This document shows, one piece after another, positions 1-6,320 of a DNA stretch of 6,320 bases. The DNA comes from Candidatus Aegiribacteria sp. (lineage in GTDB: Bacteria > Fermentibacterota > Fermentibacteria > Fermentibacterales > JCC-6), in assembly GCA_030638185.1 (NCBI GenBank), contig DAOWFD010000386.1, forward strand, positions 1 through 6,320, read 5' to 3'. The position numbers and the translations under genes are program-made. Below the pieces are notes generated by a model, which was given only the letters and a program-made list of their open reading frames with translations, ran no database searches and was not told where the DNA came from. Each line of letters starts with the position of its first letter. Position 1 is the stretch's first letter.

Positions 1-548
1 ACATCCTGTTCCCATTCTTCTTTCAGGATACCATACATTTCAAGGTCTTCGCACTTGTCCCATTTCATGACGTGTTGCCTTAGCCTGCCTTCGTGTCGCA
101 TGACAAGTTTCTGCATAACCCGGCCTGATGACTGATTTCTTGTGAAATAGCTTGCATAGACCCGAAGCAAATAAAGTTCTGTGAACGCATATCGCAACAT
201 GGCCTGCGCTGCCTCGTTGCAGAATCCATGATTCCAGTAAGGTTTTCCGATCCAGTATCCAAGTTCAGCCTGATGGCCTTTTTTAATGCTCATCAGACTG
301 ATTGCCCCGATAAGAGAAGCGTCAGATTTACGAGTGACAGCTAACACCACACCTTCTTCTTTAGCAAATGAGTCTTGATGACTGGAAATCCATTCCTCAG
401 CCATCCCGTCCTTGTATGGATGTGAAATGTTGAGTGTTGTGTCAGCGATTGCCCTGTCTCCTGCAAGACGCTGAACTTCTGCAGCGTCGCTCCGTCCGAA
501 GGGACGGAGTACTAATCGCTTAGTTTCGAGTGTCGGGATCTCTATCAT
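1..548 (-). CDS. GNAT N-acetyltransferase, RimJ/RimL type (3' end cut by window edge)
   Basis: My own translation from the ATG at 548 gives 182 residues with no stop before the window edge. The family transfers an acetyl group from acetyl-CoA to an amine, often a protein N-terminus, a small metabolite or an antibiotic; the substrate here cannot be told. The N-terminus reads LETKRLVLRPF (residues 7-17), the usual opening of this family. The acetyl-CoA-binding region is GYWIGKPYWNHGFCNEA (residues 97-113), followed by the LYLLRVYASYFTRNQSS segment and VMQKLVMRHEGRLR (residues 144-157). The glycine usual in the KLG(F/M) turn is Val149. With YGILKEEW near residues 172-179, as is common at family C-termini, almost all of the protein is probably present. 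The start is supported by a GAGG ribosome site 5 bases upstream and by the family N-terminus. It overlaps the zinc-ribbon gene by 29 bases. The family assignment is firm; the function within it is open. Confidence 0.9.
   Translation of the reverse strand, partial: MIEIPTLETKRLVLRPFGRSDAAEVQRLAGDRAIADTTLNISHPYKDGMAEEWISSHQDSFAKEEGVVLAVTRKSDASLIGAISLMSIKKGHQAELGYWIGKPYWNHGFCNEAAQAMLRYAFTELYLLRVYASYFTRNQSSGRVMQKLVMRHEGRLRQHVMKWDKCEDLEMYGILKEEWEQD
490..509 (-). other. Perfect 8-bp hairpin in the 5' part of the acetyltransferase gene
   Basis: The arms CTCCGTCC (490-497) and GGACGGAG (502-509) are perfect inverted complements around a 4-base loop. In the mRNA the loop reads CUUC and is closed by a C-G pair. 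The hairpin begins 10 bases after the stop codon of the upstream zinc-ribbon gene and encodes residues in the LRPFGRS stretch of the acetyltransferase. No run of U follows it, so it is not a standard intrinsic terminator. Confidence 0.5.
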
Positions 549-1137
549 TTTTTCCTCGATTACCCAGCAATTTCAAGCCGGACAAAACAATCTTCTGCGT
601 CGGTTTCTGAGTGAATGGTGTCTCTAAAGTACTCTTTTCAAAGCAATGAGCTCTGAATCGCACCAGTTCATTATCAATAATCTGAAACCTTGTCAGCCAG
701 AAGTGGTCATTGTATTGGCATGGGTGTTCCCGGAACGGTTTGAATACTTCCCTGATCTTACCGCTCTTTTCACGAAGCACGTAAGTGTGTGCCTCGGTGA
801 TTTCAGGAATTGAAAGACCAACAAAGTGGATGGAACTAGGATCACCTTCAATCAGGACCAAACCGTTCGTCGTAATCCATTTCCGTGTACTGGCCAGTGG
901 CTGCAATCCATGCGCAACAAGTCTGGGAGGATGTCTGATCCATCCACTTATTCGATCAAGCCTTTCGGGCAACTGTTCGATATCCCGATCAGTTCTACCG
1001 CAGCCGGGGCACTCCCAGTAAGCCAGACAACCACTCCCGAAGAAGAATGCAACCCACGTATGGTTTCCCAGCTTACATTGTTCCTTATCAGGCTTGCTGG
1101 CATCCTCTGAACTCTCCCAGACAGGATTACCTTTCAT
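520..1137 (-). CDS. Unrecognised protein with an N-terminal zinc-ribbon-like motif
   Basis: I do not recognise this 205-residue protein. Its N-terminal part carries Cys21-x4-His26 and, 16 residues later, Cys43-Pro-Gly-Cys46-Gly, an arrangement typical of a small zinc ribbon of the C-x4-H / C-x2-C kind; Cys37 is an extra candidate ligand. Aromatic residues (Trp28, Phe31-33, Tyr40, Trp41) fill the space between the pairs. The rest (about 60-190) looks like a mixed alpha/beta soluble domain with no signal peptide or membrane segment. The C-terminal 25 residues are basic and probably disordered. The ATG at 1137 lies inside the end of the alpha/beta hydrolase gene (11-base overlap) with no strong ribosome site, so translation is probably coupled. 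That it is a real gene is supported by its length, by perfect fit into the overlapping gene chain and by the motif. No function is assigned. Confidence 0.75.
   Translation of the reverse strand: MKGNPVWESSEDASKPDKEQCKLGNHTWVAFFFGSGCLAYWECPGCGRTDRDIEQLPERLDRISGWIRHPPRLVAHGLQPLASTRKWITTNGLVLIEGDPSSIHFVGLSIPEITEAHTYVLREKSGKIREVFKPFREHPCQYNDHFWLTRFQIIDNELVRFRAHCFEKSTLETPFTQKPTQKIVLSGLKLLGNRGKNDRDPDTRN
554..557 (-). promoter_or_regulatory. Ribosome binding site of the acetyltransferase gene
   Basis: GAGG on the minus strand lies 5 bases before the ATG at 548. It sits inside the end of the preceding gene. It fixes the start of an open reading frame that has no stop within the window. Confidence 0.6.
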
Positions 1138-1846
1138 TATGACGATTAACCCAATTCAGCAGATCATTCAGCATCATATCATTATCCAGATCGTTATGAA
1201 GTTCATGATAGCTGTTGGGGTAACTAATGAATTCCTTATCGCGCGCATGAATTCGATCGAAGAAATTCTTTGCGCCTTCAGCGGAATTAAGTCGATCGGC
1301 TTCACCATGAATCATAAGAAGTGGAGTATTAATACTCTTCCCCCACATCTTCACCGATTCCACTGCGGATAGCAGTTCTGTCCCCCATCGAGCGCTTATT
1401 GTACCATGAACAAGCGGGTCATCCTGGTAAGACTTAACTACGGCTGGGATGCGAGAAATCGCATCGATGTCCAGACCGAGATCTATCGGGAATCCCGGGT
1501 ATATGCGGGATAGTATTCGCGCCAGTGCAACCTTGAAGGGTTTTGCTACACCTACCGGCTCTATGGGCGCTCCGGAGATGATCGCTCCAGCTAATCGTTC
1601 GTGTTCCAAAAGGATAAAGTCCAGGGCTATCAAAGCCCCCATACTATGACCCAGCAGAAAGATGAGGCACTCCGGATGTTTTGTTCTAATTATCTTGAGG
1701 AAATTTAACAGGTCAGTGCGATATTCCACCCACGAGTTGATGTGACCGCGCTGACCGGGGGAGTTCCCATGACCCCTTAGGTCATACACGTATACACCAT
1801 ATTCGTTAGAAACCAGAATTTTCCTACAAATCGATTGTAGTCTCAC
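1127..1846 (-). CDS. Alpha/beta hydrolase, monoacylglycerol-lipase-like, N-terminally truncated
   Basis: This 239-residue protein belongs to the serine hydrolase group that includes monoacylglycerol lipase and lysophospholipases (Hydrolase_4 type), which cleave ester bonds of lipids or similar substrates. The family core starts at YGVYVYDLRGHGNSPGQRGH (residues 16-35). The nucleophile elbow is GHSMG with Ser68, the acid is Asp184 in HGEADRLN, and the base is His214 in SYHEL, so the catalytic triad is complete. What is missing is the N-terminal segment of about 45 residues with the first strands and the HG(x)xEHSGRY oxyanion-hole motif: the open frame begins with GTG at 1846 directly after an in-frame TGA. 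There is no other start until the Met of the nucleophile elbow. It overlaps the MBL gene by 23 bases, with a weak AGGA about 11-12 bases before the GTG. The product may be inactive or misfolded, so this could equally be annotated as a pseudogene. Confidence 0.8.
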   Translation of the reverse strand: MRLQSICRKILVSNEYGVYVYDLRGHGNSPGQRGHINSWVEYRTDLLNFLKIIRTKHPECLIFLLGHSMGALIALDFILLEHERLAGAIISGAPIEPVGVAKPFKVALARILSRIYPGFPIDLGLDIDAISRIPAVVKSYQDDPLVHGTISARWGTELLSAVESVKMWGKSINTPLLMIHGEADRLNSAEGAKNFFDRIHARDKEFISYPNSYHELHNDLDNDMMLNDLLNWVNRHNER

Positions 1847-2543
1847 TCACCTGTTCGTTTCCTGCTCTTTCCGCACCTATCGTTGTCGATTCCCCATGCC
1901 CGGGGTAAACGATGATCTCATCAGACAGCTCCCTGTACAGCCGCCTGACGGAAGCAATCTGGTCATCGCGCGAACTTTTATACAAATCAACGCGACCAAC
2001 TGACCCTCTGAATAAAACATCTCCCGTGAAAAGGATAGCATCTACCGAGTAGCAGAGTCCTCCACGGGAGTGACCGGGACAGTGCAGCACTCTTATAACC
2101 CACTTACCTAATTCAAGTGACTGCCCGTCCTGCAGGAACATATCGGGCTCGTTGAATGCCTTCACATCAAATGTTAGTAACTTGCTCAGTTCAGGATCAA
2201 GCATCCACTCGGCGATTGTTTCCTCCCCGAAGTGATTGATAACCCAATCCCTCCGATCCTGCATGTCTTCAAATCCGAGTGAGTGCATGCAGACAAGCGC
2301 CTCAGGGAAGCTGTCTCGAATCGCGGGAAGCCCGATGAGATGATCAAAATGCCCATGAGTAAAAAGGAAGTAACGGACGTTAAGTCCCTTACTTCGAACA
2401 GTGGCCAGGAGCGCGTCAATTGGACCCGCCACATCGATTATCGCCGCATCACGACTTTCAGGATCGTACAGCAGGTAGCAGTTGGTTCCGGGTCCGGTGA
2501 CCACCTGATGAACCTCAAGACAGGAAGATGAACAGGATTCCAT
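1824..2543 (-). CDS. Metallo-beta-lactamase-fold hydrolase, glyoxalase II-like
   Basis: This 239-residue soluble protein has the full binuclear metal site of the family. His63, His65, Asp67 and His68 are in THGHFDH, His158 is in CPGHSRGG, Asp175 is in LFTGDVLF and His216 is in YPGHGESTTIG. The stretch FRGSVGRVDL after the Asp is typical of the glyoxalase II/YqgX-like branch, whose members hydrolyse thioesters such as hydroxyacylglutathione or have other hydrolytic roles; the substrate is not readable here. The protein is of usual length, and little is missing at the C-terminus, where family members end soon after TTIG-x-E-R-x-x-N. The ATG at 2543 is chosen because it lies 1 base after the stop of the cyclase gene and has GGGGAG upstream; the conserved part begins at about residue 9. 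Co-translation with the cyclase is likely. Confidence 0.9.
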   Translation of the reverse strand: MESCSSSCLEVHQVVTGPGTNCYLLYDPESRDAAIIDVAGPIDALLATVRSKGLNVRYFLFTHGHFDHLIGLPAIRDSFPEALVCMHSLGFEDMQDRRDWVINHFGEETIAEWMLDPELSKLLTFDVKAFNEPDMFLQDGQSLELGKWVIRVLHCPGHSRGGLCYSVDAILFTGDVLFRGSVGRVDLYKSSRDDQIASVRRLYRELSDEIIVYPGHGESTTIGAERAGNEQVSETTIDL

Positions 2544-2544
2544 T

Positions 2545-5500
2545 CTATTCTTTCTCCCCGAGTTCTTTCAGGATATCGACTGACCTGTTCATGGTTTTCA
2601 TGTTGCCGTCAGCGGAGGCCCTTGCATATGCCTTCCATGCAAAGTGGATAGCTTCTTCATTCCTGCCTGTCATCAGTAAGTACTCCGCACAGGCAATGTA
2701 TGTTTCCAGAAATTCAACTCCGTCGACTGCTTCGAAACCTTTCCGGAGGTATTCTCTCGCTTCCTCAGGTCTGCCCTGCTCGAGTCTGATCAGACCTATG
2801 TTCTGGAGAGATTGTGCAACCGTGATATTAGTACCCGTCTCGCGTGCAAGCTCGAGGGATTTGATGTAGTAGTCTTCAGCCTTGTCGAGTTCTCCATTCC
2901 TCAACGCAATCTCTCCCCTGGCGAAGATATGCCGCAGCCGGGTATTGGAATCATCAATATCGCTGAAATCGTTTTCGTACTCCTCCAGACAGGCTGCAGC
3001 TTCGTCAATTCTTCCCATTTCGGCGAGAGTGATGGAGTGGATGGTGAGTTTGACTGCCACTCTCCTCCTGTTCCCCAGCTCTCGATAGAGTTCTATCGAC
3101 TTCCAGCAGTATTTAATCCCGTCCTCGAAACACAACAGATCAAAAGAAAGAAGGCCCAGGTTCCACAGGACGGCAGCCTGTCCTGTTTTGTTCCCTATCT
3201 TCCTATGTGCTTTCATTGACTCCTGGAAGTAATCGAAAGCCTGATCCCGATCCATTACCCACTCGACGAGTCCAAGAGTGCAGAGAACGTTTGCCTCGGT
3301 TCGATGCTCTCCGAGCTCTCTGCTGGCCTGGAGAGTCTCCAGGCCGAATTCCCGAGCCTCGTCGTACCGGGACATTCTATACAGCGCATTGCACATGCTA
3401 TTCAATGCAGAGAGCTCACCGGCTTTATCTCCTGTTTCGCGAGAAAGGGTTAGCGCACTCTGCTGACTATGGAGAGCCTGTTCGTACTGAATGAGTACAA
3501 GCTGCAGCACTCCTCTCTGATTGAGAATTTTAGCTTCTACTGTTTTAATCCCTGCTTCCCGTGCGAGTTCGAGTGCTTCTTCAAGGATCTTCAACCCATC
3601 CTCGTAACGACCGAGAAGATGCATTGTGGACGCGAGTCTGAAGAGTGCTCTGGGAATGTTCTCAGTATCTCCGAGTTCCCTGAATAGTGAAACGGCATCC
3701 GCCTGCTCTTCTGCTGCCTGCCTGATAAGTCCCATCTGCTTTTTACACATGGCAATAACGCTTGTAGCACGTGCAATCCCACTTCTATCTTCAGATTGCC
3801 TGAACAGCTCGAGAGCTTTTTCGAACTTCTCCAGAGCTTCTGGAATATCATCCGCACGCCAATGCATGCTTCCTACTGCCATTATGTATCCGGCCTGCAG
3901 ATCCAGGAGATTCCATTCCGTGATCAGATTTTCAATTTTCTCTAACGTTGCATGCTGCTCCTGCCGTTTAAGCCTCAGACCCTCTATCTTCTGACGTTCC
4001 ATCAGTACTTCGATCAGGAATCTTGCATCATCTACCGAATCGAGTCTCTCTCTGATCCAGCTCTCGAGTTTTCCTGACCAGAAGAATACTGCGTCTCTGT
4101 CGTAGCGCTCTACGGCAAGGTCCTGTGCCTGTTTTCCCCAGGTGATTGCATTCTCGATCTCCCCCGCATCGGACAGGTGTCTGGCGATTAAGCCGGCAAG
4201 ATTCGGGTCGTTCTCTTCATGCTCGATGATGGCATTGGCACAGAGTGAGTGGAGAAACCTGCGGTTCTGCCTAAGAATGGTCTCGTACACGGCATCTTTT
4301 GCCAGTACATGCTCGAATCCAACAACATTTTGTTTTTCGTCGTCAGGTACGAAAAAACCTCTTTCAAGGAGTTCTCTGAAGGGTCTGTCAGGATTTTCCT
4401 CCAGACCGGTATCCTCAGCAACCTTAAAAAGGACTTCCGGATTGAACTCTTCACCCAGAACAGAGGCGATCTGGAGCAGTCTGCGCGGCTCGGAAGGCAG
4501 CTGGTCTGTTCTGGCCCTGATAAGGCCTTTGACGCTTCGCGGGATGATCATGGATTCAGGACTCGCCCTCAGTATCCACTCACCAGCGGAGTCCTGCTCG
4601 AGCAGACCATTCTCTGTAAGGCCGAGAACCAGCTCTTCTATGAAAAAGGCATTTCCACCAGATGACTCGAACAGAAACTCGATGATATCCTCGGATACGG
4701 TTGGCGCGGGTGAACTCCCGGTGCCGAGAAGGTACCGGATAAGCTCACGAGAGCTTTCAGGATCTATCTCCTCGAGGGTAATTTCATTTGTGGTTGTGTA
4801 CTCCTCTGGCAGGCTTTCGATGATCTCGTGTCCAGTTCCAGGCTCGGGCCTGTATATCAGGATGAACAGAATTGGCAACCTCGTGTTGCAGTTGGCCGCC
4901 AGGAATTCGACAACCTCACGCGAAGCGGAGTCTATCCAGTGTATATCGTCCAGTATTACTACAAGTCTTTCTGAACTGTCTGAGAGTACACGAACAAGGT
5001 CCGAGAGGGAAGATAATAACTGCAGTCTGGCTTCATCCTCCGATACATCCGGGGACGAGGGCGGAAGACCTTTACCTTCGGAAGACAGCAGCAAAGCAAG
5101 GCTTGCAATAGAATTCTCCCTGATAGTATCCCCTTCGATATCATTGTTGCACAGAAGATCCTTCAGCCTGCTTCTGATGATCTCTTCGGTCAGGAAGTCG
5201 GTCGTTCCGAGATCGAGCCAGTTTCTGATCAGCGACAGTATCAGCCAGAGAGGAGGCTGGGCGTAGGATGCACAGCCAGCTTTCAGTATGAGTACTCCCT
5301 CGGAGTGAAGCTCAGGGTATTTCCGGAACTCATGTATCAGGCGGGACTTGCCGATACCTGCAACCCCCTGAACGCCAACGAAGATGTGCTTTGCGCCGCC
5401 TCGTCTGTTGTACGCAGCGGTGGAGCCGGACTGCTCTTTGAGAAGTTTTTCCAACTCGGCCAGTTCTTTCTTGCGACCCACGAACGGAACCGAGGCCAGC

Positions 5501-6189
5501 CTCTTCGCCCGTTCCCATCTCTCGATCTGCGCTGTACCTGGTCCGGTCGGACGGAAGGCATGCACTGGCTCCTTCTTGCCCCTTACGGAGACCAGACCCA
5601 GGTCCTCCCATTCGAAAAGCCCCCCGGCGGTATCTCTTACTGCTCCGGTTACCAGAACGGTCCCTGTCTCTGCCATTTCTTCCATACGGGAAGCGATGTT
5701 CACCTCGTCCCCGGTAGCCGTCATGTGACCGGATGGATCGGGCGCAACGGTTACATCACCGTAGCTTACACCTGACCTGGCATCGATGGAAAATCCCCTG
5801 TCATGAAGCAGGGCTCCGAACTCCTGCACGACATCGATCATTCTTCCCGCGCAGGATACAGCACGGACGCAATCGTTTTCGTGTGCCTTCTCGGCACCGA
5901 ATAGTGCCATTATCCGATCACCTTCGAACTTGTCGACGTATCCACCATGGAACTCCACCAGACGGGATAATCCGCTCATCACGGTGGATGTTATCTTGTG
6001 GACCACTTCATGATCGAGCTGCTCGGACATGGAGGTAAAACCCTTGAGATCAGTGAATAGGACGGCAACGGTTCTCCGCTCACCTGGAAGAAGGGTGGGA
6101 GTGCTGCCTGCTTTTGTGGAGAAGGCCTTGCTGAACACACCGAGGTCCTGCTGGAGTACCGTGACCCAGTCATCCGTCATGTGTTTCAT
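2545..6189 (-). CDS. Class III adenylate/guanylate cyclase fused to STAND ATPase and TPR array
   Basis: The protein has 1,214 residues from the ATG at 6189 and no signal peptide or membrane segment, so it is cytosolic. Residues 38-215 are a class III cyclase: metal ligands Asp47 (LFTDLKGFT) and Asp91 (KFEGDRIMALFG), adenine-contacting Lys87, and catalytic Asn164 and Arg168 in GDEVNIASR. The second substrate-contacting position, usually Asp, aligns with His155. Residues 234-250 (VPFVGRKKELAELEKLL) open an AAA_16/STAND ATPase with Walker A GVAGIGKS (275-282) and Walker B LVVILDDIHWID (409-420). Residues 640-1210 are helical, mostly TPRs. In the family the ATPase and repeats are thought to sense or scaffold and control cyclic nucleotide synthesis. 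The frame stays open upstream to 6282, but that part overlaps the HAD gene; the ATGA overlap at 6189-6186 favours this start, with ATG at 6180 as an alternative. Lys87 suggests ATP as substrate, which is inference. Confidence 0.92.
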   Translation of the reverse strand: MKHMTDDWVTVLQQDLGVFSKAFSTKAGSTPTLLPGERRTVAVLFTDLKGFTSMSEQLDHEVVHKITSTVMSGLSRLVEFHGGYVDKFEGDRIMALFGAEKAHENDCVRAVSCAGRMIDVVQEFGALLHDRGFSIDARSGVSYGDVTVAPDPSGHMTATGDEVNIASRMEEMAETGTVLVTGAVRDTAGGLFEWEDLGLVSVRGKKEPVHAFRPTGPGTAQIERWERAKRLASVPFVGRKKELAELEKLLKEQSGSTAAYNRRGGAKHIFVGVQGVAGIGKSRLIHEFRKYPELHSEGVLILKAGCASYAQPPLWLILSLIRNWLDLGTTDFLTEEIIRSRLKDLLCNNDIEGDTIRENSIASLALLLSSEGKGLPPSSPDVSEDEARLQLLSSLSDLVRVLSDSSERLVVILDDIHWIDSASREVVEFLAANCNTRLPILFILIYRPEPGTGHEIIESLPEEYTTTNEITLEEIDPESSRELIRYLLGTGSSPAPTVSEDIIEFLFESSGGNAFFIEELVLGLTENGLLEQDSAGEWILRASPESMIIPRSVKGLIRARTDQLPSEPRRLLQIASVLGEEFNPEVLFKVAEDTGLEENPDRPFRELLERGFFVPDDEKQNVVGFEHVLAKDAVYETILRQNRRFLHSLCANAIIEHEENDPNLAGLIARHLSDAGEIENAITWGKQAQDLAVERYDRDAVFFWSGKLESWIRERLDSVDDARFLIEVLMERQKIEGLRLKRQEQHATLEKIENLITEWNLLDLQAGYIMAVGSMHWRADDIPEALEKFEKALELFRQSEDRSGIARATSVIAMCKKQMGLIRQAAEEQADAVSLFRELGDTENIPRALFRLASTMHLLGRYEDGLKILEEALELAREAGIKTVEAKILNQRGVLQLVLIQYEQALHSQQSALTLSRETGDKAGELSALNSMCNALYRMSRYDEAREFGLETLQASRELGEHRTEANVLCTLGLVEWVMDRDQAFDYFQESMKAHRKIGNKTGQAAVLWNLGLLSFDLLCFEDGIKYCWKSIELYRELGNRRRVAVKLTIHSITLAEMGRIDEAAACLEEYENDFSDIDDSNTRLRHIFARGEIALRNGELDKAEDYYIKSLELARETGTNITVAQSLQNIGLIRLEQGRPEEAREYLRKGFEAVDGVEFLETYIACAEYLLMTGRNEEAIHFAWKAYARASADGNMKTMNRSVDILKELGEKE
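2554..2559 (-). promoter_or_regulatory. Ribosome binding site of the MBL-fold gene
   Basis: GGGGAG on the minus strand lies 10 bases before the ATG at 2543. It is embedded in the last codons of the cyclase gene, so ribosomes finishing the cyclase would pass straight over it. Confidence 0.55.
2620..3882 (-). repeat. Tetratricopeptide repeat array within the cyclase protein
   Basis: Residues about 770-1190 of the cyclase protein repeat with a period of 40 residues (about 120 bases). The helix ending is easy to follow: ALELFRQSED (792), AVSLFRELGD (832), ALELAREAGI (872), ALTLSRETGD (912), TLQASRELGE (952), SMKAHRKIGN (991), SIELYRELGN (1031) and SLELARETGT (1111). A diverged unit lies between the last two. 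The 40-residue period, longer than the 34 of the classical TPR, resembles kinesin-light-chain or MalT-type repeats and usually forms a superhelical surface for a partner protein or ligand. The repeats have diverged at DNA level. Confidence 0.85.
3325..3345. other. 21-base perfect dyad inside the TPR-coding region
   Basis: GGCCTGGAGA (3325-3334) and TCTCCAGGCC (3336-3345) are perfect inverted complements around a single central G. In RNA this would fold as a 9-bp stem with a 3-base loop. It is fully inside the coding sequence, around residues 949-956 of the cyclase protein (GLETLQAS). No role can be read from the sequence. Confidence 0.5.
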
Positions 6190-6320
6190 CCGTCTGTAAA
6201 TTCTGCGAGTTCGACAAGGGATCGGATCTCGTAATCGGGCACAATGCCGGTTTTGTTCTGCACAGCATTTCGGTTGAGCCACACCGAGATGGCTCCAACT
6301 CCGTTTGCGCCGGCAACATC
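6186..6320 (-). CDS. HAD-family hydrolase, C-terminal 44 residues (5' part outside window)
   Basis: Translating the minus strand from the right edge gives an open frame of 44 residues ending at the TGA 6188-6186. It begins DVAGANGVGAISVWLNR, which matches the region around motif IV of haloacid-dehalogenase-like phosphatases, where the usual form is GDs-x3-DvaGA-x2-aGm-x-x-vwlNR; the first Asp here would be the second motif IV aspartate. It continues with VPDYEIRSLVELAEF, the usual family tail (pd-x-eI-x-sL-x-eL). Most of the enzyme, including the nucleophile Asp motif, lies beyond the window. The stop overlaps the cyclase start as ATGA, so the two genes are translationally coupled. HAD members mostly dephosphorylate small metabolites; the substrate cannot be inferred from this piece. 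Confidence 0.85.
   Translation of the reverse strand, partial: DVAGANGVGAISVWLNRNAVQNKTGIVPDYEIRSLVELAEFTDG

Noticed and set aside
80..262. A 60-residue minus-strand open frame
   Set aside because: It is out of phase with the acetyltransferase, whose conserved acetyl-CoA-binding residues cover the same bases.
490..509. An intrinsic terminator between the zinc-ribbon gene and the acetyltransferase
   Set aside because: The hairpin is followed by CGACGCTGC rather than a U-tract, and it lies inside the acetyltransferase coding sequence.
1847..1880. A frameshift as the explanation for the short alpha/beta hydrolase
   Set aside because: The MBL protein is conserved to about 1880 in its own frame, the hydrolase frame has TGA at 1849-1847 and the third frame also stops here, and the interval is too short to encode the missing N-terminal segment.
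4142..5266. A 374-residue open frame on the plus strand, antisense to the ATPase region
   Set aside because: It is Ser/Arg-rich with no family pattern, as expected from the complement of a Glu/Leu/Asp-rich gene, and it lies entirely over the conserved Walker A to Walker B region of the cyclase protein. It has no convincing ribosome site.
5305..5775. A 156-residue plus-strand open frame, and similar plus-strand frames throughout 785-6038
   Set aside because: All lie opposite genes with recognisable catalytic motifs, show low-complexity or shadow composition, and do not form their own gene chain.
6190..6320. A promoter upstream of the cyclase gene
   Set aside because: The region is HAD coding sequence up to the stop at 6186, and I see no convincing -35/-10 pair in it.

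Overview
The window is a stretch of a bacterial chromosome in which every supportable gene lies on the minus strand. The genes are packed with no intergenic space: each either overlaps its neighbour or is one base away. Read in the direction of transcription (high to low coordinates), the layout is: the C-terminal end of a HAD-family hydrolase; a 1,214-residue class III nucleotide cyclase fused to a STAND-type ATPase and a tetratricopeptide (TPR) array; a metallo-beta-lactamase-fold (glyoxalase II-like) hydrolase; an alpha/beta hydrolase of the monoacylglycerol-lipase type that has lost its N-terminal part; an unrecognised zinc-ribbon protein; and a RimJ/RimL-type GNAT acetyltransferase that runs off the left edge.

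The organism cannot be named from this sequence. Base composition looks close to balanced, start codons are ATG plus one GTG, and recognisable Shine-Dalgarno sites precede some genes, all ordinary for a bacterium. Very large cytosolic cyclase-ATPase-TPR proteins are typical of environmental bacteria with elaborate signalling. I see no mobile element, phage gene, CRISPR array, tRNA or rRNA. No gene-free stretch longer than 300 bases exists, and no promoter or intrinsic terminator can be placed inside the window.

The six genes look like one transcription unit with translational coupling: an ATGA overlap at the HAD/cyclase junction, a 1-base gap at cyclase/MBL, and overlaps of 23, 11 and 29 bases at the next three junctions. 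The cyclase protein would sense or integrate a signal in the cytoplasm through its ATPase and TPR parts and make a cyclic nucleotide. The others are small soluble enzymes of broad families, so the operon reads as a signalling protein co-expressed with housekeeping or detoxification-type hydrolases rather than a recognisable pathway.

The points most worth a second look are the decapitated alpha/beta hydrolase, whose oxyanion-hole segment is absent where it abuts the MBL gene; the cyclase, which has His in place of the substrate-contacting Asp; the unknown zinc-ribbon protein; and two strong dyad symmetries inside coding sequence.
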